DNA of 64,000 bases from positions 2,583,448 to 2,647,447 of the forward strand of contig CP054182.1 in NCBI GenBank assembly GCA_015709675.1, read 5' to 3'. The notes under the pieces were generated by a model. That model was not told where the DNA came from. It ran no database searches and worked only from the letters and a program-made list of their open reading frames with translations. Each line of letters starts with the position of its first letter. Within the stretch, counting starts at the first letter, position 1. The position numbers and the translations under genes were made by a program. Source of the DNA: Ignavibacteriales bacterium. Its GTDB lineage: Bacteria > Bacteroidota > Ignavibacteria > Ignavibacteriales > Ignavibacteriaceae. Positions 49,459 to 58,644 of the stretch are shown piece by piece.

Positions 49459-50774
49459 TGTCAAAAATTCCGATTGTTGTAATAGCCGGCCGGCCAAATG
49501 TAGGCAAATCAACTTTGTTTAACCGCCTTACCAAAAGCAAGGAAGCAATAGTAGATGATGTGTCCGGAGTAACACGGGACAGGAATTATGGCGAGGTTGA
49601 ATGGGATAATAAGCTTTTTCGTCTTATTGATACAGGAGGCTATGTCCCTGAATCGAAAGATGTATTTGAAACTGCTATACGTGAGCAGGTTCATATAGCT
49701 GTGGATGAGGCTGACGCCGTAATATTCGTGGTAGACAGCAGAACGGGTATTACTCCTTTAGATTTTGAAATAGCAAAAATATTCCGTTCATCATCAAAAA
49801 AAATATTTCTGGCTGTTAATAAAGTTGACTCAGAGAATTATGATCCGCTGACCTCAGATTTTTATAAGTTGGGACTTGGTGAGCCATATGGTATCAGTGC
49901 AATAGGGGGAAGGAGACTGGGTGATTTTCTTGATGCCGTCACTCATGATTTTCCTCCAAAAGAGGAGGAATCATTAGATGATACTCAGTTAAAAATAGCC
50001 CTCGTAGGAAGACCTAACGTAGGAAAATCTTCTCTTACCAATGCACTGCTCGGTTACGACAGAAGCATTGTTACTGATATCCCCGGTACAACACGTGACA
50101 GTATAAACTCTGTTTTGAAGTATTACGGCAGAGAAATAGTTTTGGTTGATACTGCAGGTCTTAGAAAAAAAGCCAAGGTCAAAGAAAACATAGAGTTTTA
50201 TTCTTCAGTAAGGACCTTGCGCGCAATTGCAGAATCCACCGTTGTCGTCCTCATGCTTGATGCGACAACCGGATTAGAAAATCAGGATCAGAAAATCCTA
50301 GAGGAAGCTGTCAACCGCCGCAGGGGTATCATCATCGCGGTTAATAAATGGGATTTGATTGAGAAAGATACTAACACAGCAAGGCAGTGGGAACTGGCTC
50401 TCTATAAAATGCTTGGTAAGTACGATTATGTTCCCGTCATTTTCGTTTCTGCACTCACAAAACAGAGAATCTTTAAACTGGTTGATCTGGCTCAGGAAGT
50501 ACATGACGAAAGGATGAAAAAAATCCCGACTGATGAACTAAATGAGATTTTGCAGGAAGAAATTCAGAAAACTCCTCCTCCTGCAGGACCTACGGGAAAA
50601 GAAATTAAAATAAAATACATAACTCAGGTTGGAACATATTATCCGGTTTTTCTATTTTTCGGTACACAGCCAAAATATCTTCCGGATCACTATAAACGTT
50701 TTCTTGAAAAGAAAATCCGGGAAAAATTCGGCTTTAAAGGAGTTCCCATGACACTGAGTTTCCGTCAAAAATGA
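49458..50774 (+). CDS. der: Ribosome-assembly GTPase Der (EngA)
   Basis: 438 residues, the normal Der length, with two GTPase domains and a C-terminal KH-like domain. G1 motifs are GRPNVGKSTLFNRL (first) and GRPNVGKSSLTNAL (second); G3 are DTGGY and DTAGLR; G4 are NKVD and NKWD. The KH-like end has RFLEKKIREKFGFKGVPMTLSFR. It acts in assembly of the large ribosomal subunit. It overlaps both neighbours (1 nt and 4 nt), so the gene order is a tight operon. Confidence 0.97.
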   Translation: MSKIPIVVIAGRPNVGKSTLFNRLTKSKEAIVDDVSGVTRDRNYGEVEWDNKLFRLIDTGGYVPESKDVFETAIREQVHIAVDEADAVIFVVDSRTGITPLDFEIAKIFRSSSKKIFLAVNKVDSENYDPLTSDFYKLGLGEPYGISAIGGRRLGDFLDAVTHDFPPKEEESLDDTQLKIALVGRPNVGKSSLTNALLGYDRSIVTDIPGTTRDSINSVLKYYGREIVLVDTAGLRKKAKVKENIEFYSSVRTLRAIAESTVVVLMLDATTGLENQDQKILEEAVNRRRGIIIAVNKWDLIEKDTNTARQWELALYKMLGKYDYVPVIFVSALTKQRIFKLVDLAQEVHDERMKKIPTDELNEILQEEIQKTPPPAGPTGKEIKIKYITQVGTYYPVFLFFGTQPKYLPDHYKRFLEKKIREKFGFKGVPMTLSFRQK

Positions 50775-52123
50775 AGCCGCTTACCATTGCGGTAATAGGG
50801 GGTAATGCTGCGGGCGCTGCTGCTGCTGCTAAGGCGAAGCGGGTTAATCCGCAAGCAAGGGTTGTACTTTTTGAAAAAACCGATTATATCTCTGTTGGGG
50901 TTTGTGAATTCCCATTTGTACTTTCCGGTGAAATCTCGGATCCCGCATCTCTTATTTTTTACACTCCTGAAAAATTCTCCGAAGAAAAGAAAGTAGAAGT
51001 ATTCATCGGCTCTGAGGTCATCTCTGTTGATACCAAAGAACGGGTTCTTACTTTTACTGATAAGAATTCATCCGGGTCAATCCGGATGCCTTATGACAGA
51101 TTAATAATTGCAACGGGCTCCCGCCAGAGTGAGGTAGCCGGGCTGGATGCTGGCTTAGAAAATGTTCTTTGGCTGAAAAAATATCCTGATCTTTTAAGAA
51201 CAAAAGATTTTCTTGATCATAAATCACCTGAACATGGTATTGTTATAGGATCGGGGTATCTGGGTTTGGAAATTGCCGAAGCCCTGGTTAAAAGGGGAAT
51301 GGAGGTTTCAATTATCGAGAAGGAATCAAGAGTTTTGCCAGGTGCAGAACCTGAGTTTTCAGGAATAATAGGAGAGATCTTAAAGGAGAAACAAATTGCA
51401 GTTTACTCAGGAATAACGACATTATCTTTCATTACGGATCACAGAAGTGTAAAATCTGTTAAGGTCGGCTCAAGGGTATTGGAATCTAACGCACTTTTTC
51501 CGGCTACAGGATTCAGACCAGACACAAGATTTATTGCGGGACTTGATTTCAGAAGGGGGGCATTTGGTGAAATTATAACCGACACATTTTTACGCACAAG
51601 TATTCCATATGTATATGCTGCTGGTGACTCTGCAGGTATTAAAAATTTTCTTACCGGTAAGAGTCAGGTTTTTTATAGCGCCAAGGTTGCTCATAATACC
51701 GGGCATATAGCCGGGAGCAACGCAGCTGGAAAACCGGAGCAATTTAAAGGAGCAATCCCGGTAACAAGTTTCAGAATTTTTGATAATTACTTTAGTCAGA
51801 CAGGGCTCACTGAAAAAGCAGCCCGGGAGCATGGTTTTGTTGTTAAAACCGCTTTTGCAATCATGCCCAATCTTGTACACATTATGCCGGAAGTATCGAA
51901 CACCGCCGCGAAACTTATCATTAACAAATTAAATAAACAGATTCTCGGGGCTTCATTCTTAGGGGCCAAAGAAGTCTCAGGTTTTTCTGATCTGATCACA
52001 TTTATGATAAGAAATAGAATGAGTTATGATATTATATCTGAGACCGATTTTAACTATACACCGGCACTTTCACCATTCAGAAATATTCTGATATCATTGA
52101 AGAACAAATTAGACAAGGGTTAG
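50771..52123 (+). CDS. CoA-disulfide reductase/NADH oxidase-like flavoprotein
   Basis: 450 residues of the pyridine-nucleotide disulfide oxidoreductase family. The FAD site is VIGGNAAGAAAA, the NAD site VIGSGYLGLEIAEAL, and a second FAD motif YVYAAGDSA. The single redox Cys45 in SVGVCEFPFVLSGEI matches the Cys43-type active site of CoA-disulfide reductases and NADH oxidases. The C-terminal dimerization domain is present (TSFRIFDNYFSQTGLTEKAARE). Whether it reduces CoA disulfide, polysulfide or oxygen cannot be told. It overlaps der by 4 nt. Confidence 0.88.
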   Translation: MKPLTIAVIGGNAAGAAAAAKAKRVNPQARVVLFEKTDYISVGVCEFPFVLSGEISDPASLIFYTPEKFSEEKKVEVFIGSEVISVDTKERVLTFTDKNSSGSIRMPYDRLIIATGSRQSEVAGLDAGLENVLWLKKYPDLLRTKDFLDHKSPEHGIVIGSGYLGLEIAEALVKRGMEVSIIEKESRVLPGAEPEFSGIIGEILKEKQIAVYSGITTLSFITDHRSVKSVKVGSRVLESNALFPATGFRPDTRFIAGLDFRRGAFGEIITDTFLRTSIPYVYAAGDSAGIKNFLTGKSQVFYSAKVAHNTGHIAGSNAAGKPEQFKGAIPVTSFRIFDNYFSQTGLTEKAAREHGFVVKTAFAIMPNLVHIMPEVSNTAAKLIINKLNKQILGASFLGAKEVSGFSDLITFMIRNRMSYDIISETDFNYTPALSPFRNILISLKNKLDKG

Positions 52124-52124
52124 A

Positions 52125-52742
52125 ATGAGTTTATTTGTATGTGATTTTCCGCTTGTTAAAACAGCTATCACCCGGCTAAGAGACCGGAATTCGGAGCATA
52201 CTGAATTCCGCAGAAATGTGCGTTATATTTCAAGAGTACTTGCTCTGGAGGTTTCTAAGAAATTCACACTCAGCGAGTATCAGGTTGAAACACCCCTTGA
52301 AAAGACAACGGGATTCAGGTTTGAAAAAGAGGTAATCCTGCTCCCGATTCTTCGGGCCGGTCTGGGGATGCTTGATGGGTTCCTTGATATCATCCCGGGT
52401 GCCAAGGCGGGTCATATAGGCCTGCAGAGAAATGAAGTGACGCTTCAACCGGAAAAGTATTATTTCAAAGTACCTGAAATGGTTGATCCTATTGTTATCA
52501 TTCTCGATCCGATGCTTGCGACCGGAGGAAGCGCTTCTGCCGCCATTAATAAAGTTAAGCAACTGACCTCCGGCTCAGTTTATCTGGTATCGGTAATCTC
52601 TGCACCTGAAGGCGTTAAACGTGTTGAATCAGATTTCCCTGATGTGCAGATTTATACTGCGACTCTGGACAGACAACTGAATGATAAGGGTTATATTCTC
52701 CCCGGGCTCGGGGATGCCGGAGACAGAATTTTTGGCACATAA
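52125..52742 (+). CDS. upp: Uracil phosphoribosyltransferase
   Basis: 205 residues, the usual Upp length. Key motifs are PILRAGLGMLDG, IGLQRNE, the PRPP-binding loop LDPMLATGGSASAAI and the C-terminal YILPGLGDAGDRIFGT. It makes UMP from uracil and PRPP (pyrimidine salvage). It starts 1 nt after the flavoprotein gene and its 3' end overlaps the next gene. Confidence 0.96.
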   Translation: MSLFVCDFPLVKTAITRLRDRNSEHTEFRRNVRYISRVLALEVSKKFTLSEYQVETPLEKTTGFRFEKEVILLPILRAGLGMLDGFLDIIPGAKAGHIGLQRNEVTLQPEKYYFKVPEMVDPIVIILDPMLATGGSASAAINKVKQLTSGSVYLVSVISAPEGVKRVESDFPDVQIYTATLDRQLNDKGYILPGLGDAGDRIFGT

Positions 52743-53739
52743 GGTTTTTTTCTGGATCCTTTTATTCAGTTCTTTTCTTTTTCCGCAAAAGTTTCCTGAC
52801 CCTGCTGTTGACAAAGTTTTCAGAGAAGGAATAACTCTTGCTCTTAACGGGGATTATGAAGAAGCAAAAATACTTCTTGAAAACCCTGATTTTAAGAATT
52901 CAAAATTTCCGTTTTATGAAATACTTTCTGCCGCATCTGAAATCGGTATTTCGTATGATTATGCACTGCCGGCTAATAACAAATTAATTCATTCTTACCT
53001 AGATGAAGCATCACGTAAACTGAAGAAAATTACTTCTGACCAGAATTCAATACTCTGGATACATTATTGCAGCGGTCTTATTAATGGTTACCGTGCTATT
53101 CTCTATGCATACAATTCAGAATGGATTTCCTTCATCAATACCGGTCTTGATGCAGTTTCTTATTATGAAAAATGTATTGCCATTGATCCGGAGTTTGGGG
53201 ATGCGTATGCTTCAATTGGCGCGTTTAAGTTCTGGAGAAGTGAGAAACTTTCTTTCCTGAACTGGATGCCATTTGTTGACGATGAGCGAGAACTTGGCAA
53301 AAGCATGCTTGAAAAAGCACGTAAAGCGGGTACCTATCACTCCTACTTTATTTATAAAAACCTCTTCGATATTTATTATCTGAGAGAGGAATATAAAAAA
53401 GCCAGAGAGGTGCTGAACGAGGCAATTGCAAAATATCCGAAATCCAGGATGTTCCAGTATGATTTAGCCAGATTTCTGGGAAGAGAAAAACCTCTTGATG
53501 CCATCAAAGTTTTGCAGCAGATTATGAATTCGTTTGATCCGGCTAAAGTTAAAAACAGAATAAACGAACTTAGGATAAAGGGGAGGATGGTCAACCTCTA
53601 CAACAAGGCCGGCCAGAAGGATAAAGCCAGGGCATTGGCTGATGAAATTCTTTCAGCCCGCAATCTTTCTGATTATGAGTTATCGAAACTTGAGAGGTCA
53701 ATTGAAAGAGTGAAAGAGATCAGGGAGGAACTAAACTAA
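52732..53739 (+). CDS. Secreted TPR protein
   Basis: The frame is open from an ATG at 52681, but that would overlap upp by 62 nt. TTG at 52732 gives a normal export signal (LAHKVFFWILLFSSFLFPQ) and is preferred, with 335 residues. TPR-like helices include ITLALNGDYEEAKILLENP, YEKCIAIDPEFGDAYASIGAFKFWRSEKL and EYKKAREVLNEAIAKYPKSRMFQYDLARFLGRE. No enzyme motif is seen. It probably acts in the periplasm as a scaffold. Start uncertain. Confidence 0.75.
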   Translation: MAHKVFFWILLFSSFLFPQKFPDPAVDKVFREGITLALNGDYEEAKILLENPDFKNSKFPFYEILSAASEIGISYDYALPANNKLIHSYLDEASRKLKKITSDQNSILWIHYCSGLINGYRAILYAYNSEWISFINTGLDAVSYYEKCIAIDPEFGDAYASIGAFKFWRSEKLSFLNWMPFVDDERELGKSMLEKARKAGTYHSYFIYKNLFDIYYLREEYKKAREVLNEAIAKYPKSRMFQYDLARFLGREKPLDAIKVLQQIMNSFDPAKVKNRINELRIKGRMVNLYNKAGQKDKARALADEILSARNLSDYELSKLERSIERVKEIREELN

Positions 53740-53792
53740 AAGGGGGATTTTTTAGGGAAAATTAAGTTAACCCTTGAATATCTGCTGAAAAA

Positions 53793-56006
53793 ATGACATA
53801 TTTGAGGCTAAACAAAAGGTCTCAAAAATTGGCTTCCGCTCCCGTATCGTTTAAGGCAGAAAAAGACGAACTGCTTCAGCTTTGTTCCCGGAATATTCCC
53901 TCATTCCGGCCGGATGTTGTTGACAAGGCATTCGATTTTGCCATGGAAGCCCATAAGAACTTTGTCAGAAAGTCAAATGAACCCTTCTTTTCACATCCGA
54001 TAGCAGTAGCCAGGATTCTTGCCTCAGAACTTCCCCTTGATGATGTCTCGGTTGCCTGCGGGCTGCTTCATGATGTTGTTGAGGACAACGACAATTATAA
54101 CATTGATATAATTAAAAAGAATTTTGGGCATGATATTGCTGTCATAGTTGACGGTTTGACAAAAATTAAGAACCTGTTTAAGGGAACCGAATTTGATCAG
54201 GCCGAATACTACCGCAAACTCCTCCTTTCTATTACAAAGGATATACGGGTAATTATTGTTAAACTAGCCGACCGGCTAAATAATATGAGGACTCTGGAGT
54301 TTCTCGATTCAGACAAGCGTAAGAAGATTGCTAAAGAGACTCTTGAAATTTATGCCCCGCTTTCACATCGTTTCGGACTTGGTCAGCTTAAATGGGAATT
54401 AGAGGACCTGGCATTTAAGGAACTGAACAAACAGGCATACGAGGATCTTAAAAGAAAGATCAATGCTAAACGGGCTGAGCGTGAAGACTATATAGAACGG
54501 TTCAAACAGCCCCTGGTAAAAGAACTGGCCCAGTACAATATCAAATATGAAATAAGCGGCAGGGCTAAGCATCTTTATAGTATCTACCGGAAAATGATCA
54601 AAAGAAATAAACCGTTCAGTGAAATCTATGATCTTTTCGCGATACGGATTATCCTCGACTCGGAATCCAGAACTGATTGTTATACGGTGCACGGTGTCGT
54701 AAATGGAATTTATACACCCGTTCCTGACCGGTTTAAGGACTATATAGCAATTCCAAAAGCGAATAATTATCAGTCCCTGCATACAACAGTGGTCGGTCCG
54801 GACGGGAAAAAGGTTGAAGTACAAATCCGCAATAAGAAGATGCATGAGGTGGCCGAGCAGGGAGTTGCCGCCCACTGGAAGTATAAGGAAGGAAAATCCG
54901 GGGATGATCCGCAAATGGTCAGTTATATTGCCTGGATCAGGGATATTCTTGAATCATCCTCAGATGATGAATACAAAAAAGGTGTTGTAGACAATTTCAA
55001 GCTGGACCTTTATTCAGATGAGATTTTTATATTCACCCCAAAAGGAGACTTAAAAAGACTTCCGGTCGGATCCACACCGGTAGATTTTGCGTTTCAGGTG
55101 CATTCAAAAGTGGGCCATCACTGTATTGGTGCAAAGGTTAATCACAAGCTTGTTCCTCTGGATTTTGTCCTTAAAAGCGGGGATCAGGTTGAGATTCTGA
55201 CTTCAAAAAATCAGCACCCTAATAAAAACTGGCTTAAATTTGTCAAAACCTCCAAAGCTATTTCAGATATCAAAAAATGGCTGAATAAAGAAGATGAAAC
55301 CCTTTTCAATGCCGGAAAAGATCTTTGGGAGAAAAAACTTAAAAAACTGAAACTCTCCTTTACAAGCCAGGAGTTAAATAAACTGATTCAGTCCATAAAA
55401 ATGGATAATACCCGCCAGTTCTTTATGGCTGTAGGTCAGGCAAAAATCAATGTTGATGAACTCCTGACTACTTCAATGGAAAAGGAGCGGAAGAGTAAAG
55501 ATGTAACCAGCAGTTATGAAAACTTTAAGGATTTTGCCCGCTCAAGCGGTGGACAGCTTGCAATCAGCGGTGAAAACTTTAAGATGCTGGTTTCCTATTC
55601 AAAATGCTGCAGTCCGATTCCGGGAGATGATGTACTGGGTTTTGTCTCAATAGGTGGCGGAATAAGAATTCACCGGGCAGATTGCAAAAATATGGGTGAT
55701 CTGGCCAAAAGAGATCCTGAGAAAGTGGTGAGTATTTACTGGCCTGAAATAGAAGGTTCATCCTTTATCGTAGGACTTTCGATCAGCGGGCTGGATTCTC
55801 CGGGTATTCTTAATAATATTTCAAATACCATTCTAAACGTCAAAACCACCAATATTAAGTCCATTAACATTGATACCCATAATGGTGTTTTTAAGGGAAT
55901 TGTCACACTATATGTCATGAATAAGGAACACCTGAATACAATAATTGAAAAGGTCAGGTCCATCGAAGGGGTATATGAAGTCAGAAGATTAGATGAAATT
56001 ATCTGA
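53793..56006 (+). CDS. rel: Bifunctional (p)ppGpp synthetase/hydrolase (Rel/SpoT family)
   Basis: 737 residues. The HD hydrolase domain has FFSHPIAVA (His68) and LLHDVVEDN (His93, Asp94, Glu98, Asp99), intact. The synthetase domain follows (IFAIRIILD..., YQSLHTTVVGPDGKKVEVQIR), also intact by eye. TGS (~390-450, IFIFTPKGDLKRLPVGSTPVDFAF), a helical/zinc-finger region with conserved Cys pair (YSKCCSPIPGD) and a C-terminal ACT domain complete the RSH layout. It controls (p)ppGpp in the stringent response. It overlaps ruvX by 14 nt. Confidence 0.96.
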   Translation: MTYLRLNKRSQKLASAPVSFKAEKDELLQLCSRNIPSFRPDVVDKAFDFAMEAHKNFVRKSNEPFFSHPIAVARILASELPLDDVSVACGLLHDVVEDNDNYNIDIIKKNFGHDIAVIVDGLTKIKNLFKGTEFDQAEYYRKLLLSITKDIRVIIVKLADRLNNMRTLEFLDSDKRKKIAKETLEIYAPLSHRFGLGQLKWELEDLAFKELNKQAYEDLKRKINAKRAEREDYIERFKQPLVKELAQYNIKYEISGRAKHLYSIYRKMIKRNKPFSEIYDLFAIRIILDSESRTDCYTVHGVVNGIYTPVPDRFKDYIAIPKANNYQSLHTTVVGPDGKKVEVQIRNKKMHEVAEQGVAAHWKYKEGKSGDDPQMVSYIAWIRDILESSSDDEYKKGVVDNFKLDLYSDEIFIFTPKGDLKRLPVGSTPVDFAFQVHSKVGHHCIGAKVNHKLVPLDFVLKSGDQVEILTSKNQHPNKNWLKFVKTSKAISDIKKWLNKEDETLFNAGKDLWEKKLKKLKLSFTSQELNKLIQSIKMDNTRQFFMAVGQAKINVDELLTTSMEKERKSKDVTSSYENFKDFARSSGGQLAISGENFKMLVSYSKCCSPIPGDDVLGFVSIGGGIRIHRADCKNMGDLAKRDPEKVVSIYWPEIEGSSFIVGLSISGLDSPGILNNISNTILNVKTTNIKSINIDTHNGVFKGIVTLYVMNKEHLNTIIEKVRSIEGVYEVRRLDEII

Positions 56007-56430
56007 AAACGGGGAATTGACCGGAGGCGAGCGTGTTTTAGCGGTTGATTACGGACACGTACGGGTTGGGCTGGCCATCTCAGACCCTCTTAAAATCATC
56101 GCTTCACCCCTTACGACTCTAAAAAACGATGCGACTCTGCTTCAGGAAATAACCAGGATTATAAAAACTGAAGGAGTGAAAATCGTAATACTTGGTGATC
56201 CGGGTGAAAAGCCATCGAATAAGGAGATCCGGGATAAAATTATCCAGTTTAAGAGTTTTCTGGAATCCAGAAATTGCCGGGTAATTCTCTGGGACGAAAC
56301 CTATACCTCAGAGATGGCTAAAAAGATGGTTCTCGAGACAGTAAAAAGCCGCAAAAAAAGGCAGAATAAGGGGTTGGTGGACATGAACGCGGCTATCATA
56401 ATTTTGCAGGAATATCTAAGAACAGTTTGA
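55993..56430 (+). CDS. ruvX: Holliday junction resolvase-like RuvX/YqgF
   Basis: 145 residues of the RNase-H-like YqgF family. VLAVDYGHVRVGLAISDPL is the motif with the first catalytic Asp; GDPGEKPS and ILWDETYTSEMA hold the other acidic residues, and MNAAIIILQEYL ends the fold (Asp before Met). Family members act in 16S rRNA maturation and have been assigned resolvase activity. The start ATG at 55993 lies within the end of rel; a later in-frame start would lose little. Confidence 0.92.
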   Translation: MKLSENGELTGGERVLAVDYGHVRVGLAISDPLKIIASPLTTLKNDATLLQEITRIIKTEGVKIVILGDPGEKPSNKEIRDKIIQFKSFLESRNCRVILWDETYTSEMAKKMVLETVKSRKKRQNKGLVDMNAAIIILQEYLRTV

Positions 56431-56494
56431 TAATTATCTGTAATCCAAGTAATTTGAATATCATTAAAACAAAACTTATTAACGGAGTCTGAAT

Positions 56495-56776
56495 ATGACA
56501 TTAGATGCTTTGGGAATGATTGAAACCAAAGGTCTCGTCGGCGCAATTGAAGCAGCCGATGCAATGGTAAAGGCCGCTAAAGTTGAACTTATCGGTAAAG
56601 AAACTATTGGCGGTGGGTATGTAACCGTCATGGTCAGAGGTGATGTTGGCGCAGTTAAAGCTGCCACTGATGCCGGTGCAGCCGCAGCTCAGCGTGTTGG
56701 TGAATTAGTATCAGTTCATGTAATCCCAAGACCTCATACAGAAGTTGAATTAATACTCCCTAAGAAAAATAAATAA
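56495..56776 (+). CDS. Bacterial microcompartment shell protein, BMC-H (PduA-like)
   Basis: 93 residues, a single BMC domain of canonical size. [36 protein letters not shown], then [19 protein letters not shown] and [15 protein letters not shown] closely follow PduA/EutM-type hexamers. The pore loop is TIGGG, similar to the small polar pore of PduA. It should tile the facets of a protein shell around an enzyme core. A GGAG ribosome binding site precedes the ATG. A 64-nt spacer separates it from ruvX, long enough for its own promoter. A second BMC gene follows after 12 nt. Confidence 0.96.
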   Translation: MTLDALGMIETKGLVGAIEAADAMVKAAKVELIGKETIGGGYVTVMVRGDVGAVKAATDAGAAAAQRVGELVSVHVIPRPHTEVELILPKKNK

Positions 56777-56788
56777 TCCTTTAGCATA

Positions 56789-57694
56789 ATGTCCCGTGCT
56801 CTCGGATTAATTGAAACAAAGGGGTTGGTAGGTGCAATTGAGGCCGCTGACGCGATGGTGAAAGCGGCCAATGTTACCATAATCGGTAAGGAAAAAACCG
56901 TCCCCGCAATGATAACGATTCAAATCGCCGGTGATGTGGCGGCCGTCAGGTCAGCAATTGACGCAGGCGCTGCAGCAGCTCAGCGGGTTGGGCAGTTGCT
57001 CTCTGTACACATCATTCCTCAGCCCGATGATCAGATTGAAACAATTATTCCTCAGCTTTTTTCTGAAGCAGACGATCTTTCCGGACCGCTTCCTGCTGAA
57101 GGATCTTTTGAGAAATCAGATGAGATAGCTGTTGAGCAAAAAGATGCGGAGAGTTTACCAGAAATTACTCAGGCTGCATCTGATACTCCAGTTACTGAAC
57201 AGATTCTCTTACCAGGATTTAAATCGCAGGAAGAAATTTCTTTAAAAGAAGATAAATCTGAAACTCAATCAGAGCCGATCAGTGAAGTCGAAACGATTTC
57301 CGCAACAGTAATGGAAGAACAGGCACCTCAGATTGTTCAAGAGGCAGAATTCATTCTGGAAGAACTGCCTGAGGAAAACGTTTTACCTGCAGAGTCTTCA
57401 ACTGAAGAGGTTGAAGAAATTACTCAAGAAACGGTGTCACCGGAGATTATTGAGGTAGCTTCTCAGGAAACCGTCAGTGCAGAAACCGATTTTATTGATG
57501 ATGTTTCGGAGAAGATGTTTGAAGATCTTCCCGATAATTTCAGCATTATGGAAAGTGATATTTACTCACTAAATGTTCATCAGCTCAGAAAACTGGCAAG
57601 ACAAATTGACAATTTTCCGATTCAGGGGAGGGAAATATCTAAAGCTAACCGCAACGAACTTCTCAGGCATTTTGAAGCTCTCAGATCCCCATGA
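56789..57694 (+). CDS. BMC shell protein with long acidic tail and SAP/Rho-N-like C-terminus
   Basis: 301 residues. Residues 1-91 are a BMC-H domain ([32 protein letters not shown]...), close to the preceding gene but with the pore loop changed from TIGGG to TVPAM. Residues ~95-253 are low-complexity, rich in Glu, Ser, Thr and Pro and strongly acidic, probably disordered. Residues ~258-298 (SLNVHQLRKLARQ then ISKANRNELLRHFEAL) have the two-helix pattern of SAP or Rho-N modules, which often bind nucleic acid. EutK of the ethanolamine compartment also carries a nucleic-acid-binding-like C-terminal domain. It may recruit cargo or tie the shell to DNA or RNA; the module call is by eye. Confidence 0.88.
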   Translation: MSRALGLIETKGLVGAIEAADAMVKAANVTIIGKEKTVPAMITIQIAGDVAAVRSAIDAGAAAAQRVGQLLSVHIIPQPDDQIETIIPQLFSEADDLSGPLPAEGSFEKSDEIAVEQKDAESLPEITQAASDTPVTEQILLPGFKSQEEISLKEDKSETQSEPISEVETISATVMEEQAPQIVQEAEFILEELPEENVLPAESSTEEVEEITQETVSPEIIEVASQETVSAETDFIDDVSEKMFEDLPDNFSIMESDIYSLNVHQLRKLARQIDNFPIQGREISKANRNELLRHFEALRSP

Positions 57695-57735
57695 GAGAAA
57701 CCTAAAGCAGAATAGTTTTCTGCTGAGATGAAACA

Positions 57736-58644
57736 ATGAAAAAGCTCCCTCTTTTCATAGTCTCATTCGTAATAGCTCTGATTATCTGGGTTGGAGTTTC
57801 TCTTTCTTATGAGTATTATTATACTCTCAGTCTTCCTCTCAAAATAACTAATCTTGGAAACGAATTTGCAGTCGCGGAAGAACTTCCTGAGAGAATGACT
57901 ATTAAACTTAAAGCCAGAGGATGGAAACTGGCAGCGCTCCTTGCTTCCGGCAATAATGAGTTCTTAATTGATGCACGGAAAGATACTGGAAAAATTACCC
58001 TGAAGGTTGCTAATGCTGTTGATGAAAACAGCTGGCTTACTTCTGATATACAGGTACTTGAATATCAGCCTTCGGTAATAAATCTTAAACTTGAAAGACT
58101 GATTTGGAAGAGTGTTCCGGTACTGCCCGAAATTGAGAATTCATTCAAATCAGGTTACGGTCTTGCAGGAAAAATTATGATACAGCCGGATAGTGTAACT
58201 GTTGCAGGAGCCAAATCTTATATTGAAAGACTGCGATACCTGACAACAGAAAAATATGTTTTCGAAAATCTGTCCTCCCAGACTACAGAATTGATTCCTG
58301 TAGACTACCCGAAACATATATCGGTGTTTCCCCAGTCTGTGTCAGTAACTATTGATGCACAGAAAATTGTTGATAAGGAGTTCCAGGATATCCCCGTTGC
58401 GATTCTGGATGTACCTGGTGACAGGCAGGTGCTTATTATTCCGGATAAAATTACGGTTGGTGTTGAAGGGGGAGTCTCCTTACTGGGTTCAATGGATCCT
58501 GCAAATATCAAAGCCGAATTGCATTATAAGGAAATAATTGCGGATTCCCTCGGATTCGTATTTCCAAAGATCACCGTTCCCCAATATCTGAGGGTGGTTT
58601 CGCAGAAACCAGAACGTTTAAGATATATATTAAAAAAGTTTTAA
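57736..58644 (+). CDS. YbbR domain-containing membrane protein (CdaR-like)
   Basis: 302 residues. One N-terminal membrane helix (LPLFIVSFVIALIIWVGVSLSY) is followed by YbbR-type beta repeats outside the membrane (LPLKITNLGNEFAVAEELPERMTIKLKARGW, SVTVAGAKSYIERLRYLTTEKYVFENLS, and QDIPVAILDVPGDRQVLIIPDKITVGVEG). In Gram-positive bacteria YbbR/CdaR regulates the c-di-AMP cyclase CdaA, whose gene is usually adjacent; no cyclase is seen here. The end overlaps tmk by 1 nt. Confidence 0.85.
   Translation: MKKLPLFIVSFVIALIIWVGVSLSYEYYYTLSLPLKITNLGNEFAVAEELPERMTIKLKARGWKLAALLASGNNEFLIDARKDTGKITLKVANAVDENSWLTSDIQVLEYQPSVINLKLERLIWKSVPVLPEIENSFKSGYGLAGKIMIQPDSVTVAGAKSYIERLRYLTTEKYVFENLSSQTTELIPVDYPKHISVFPQSVSVTIDAQKIVDKEFQDIPVAILDVPGDRQVLIIPDKITVGVEGGVSLLGSMDPANIKAELHYKEIIADSLGFVFPKITVPQYLRVVSQKPERLRYILKKF

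Noticed and set aside
54399-54914. 171-codon ORF antisense to rel
   Set aside because: It lies wholly inside the conserved synthetase coding sequence, has no start context and no recognizable domain; the + strand frame carries all RSH motifs.
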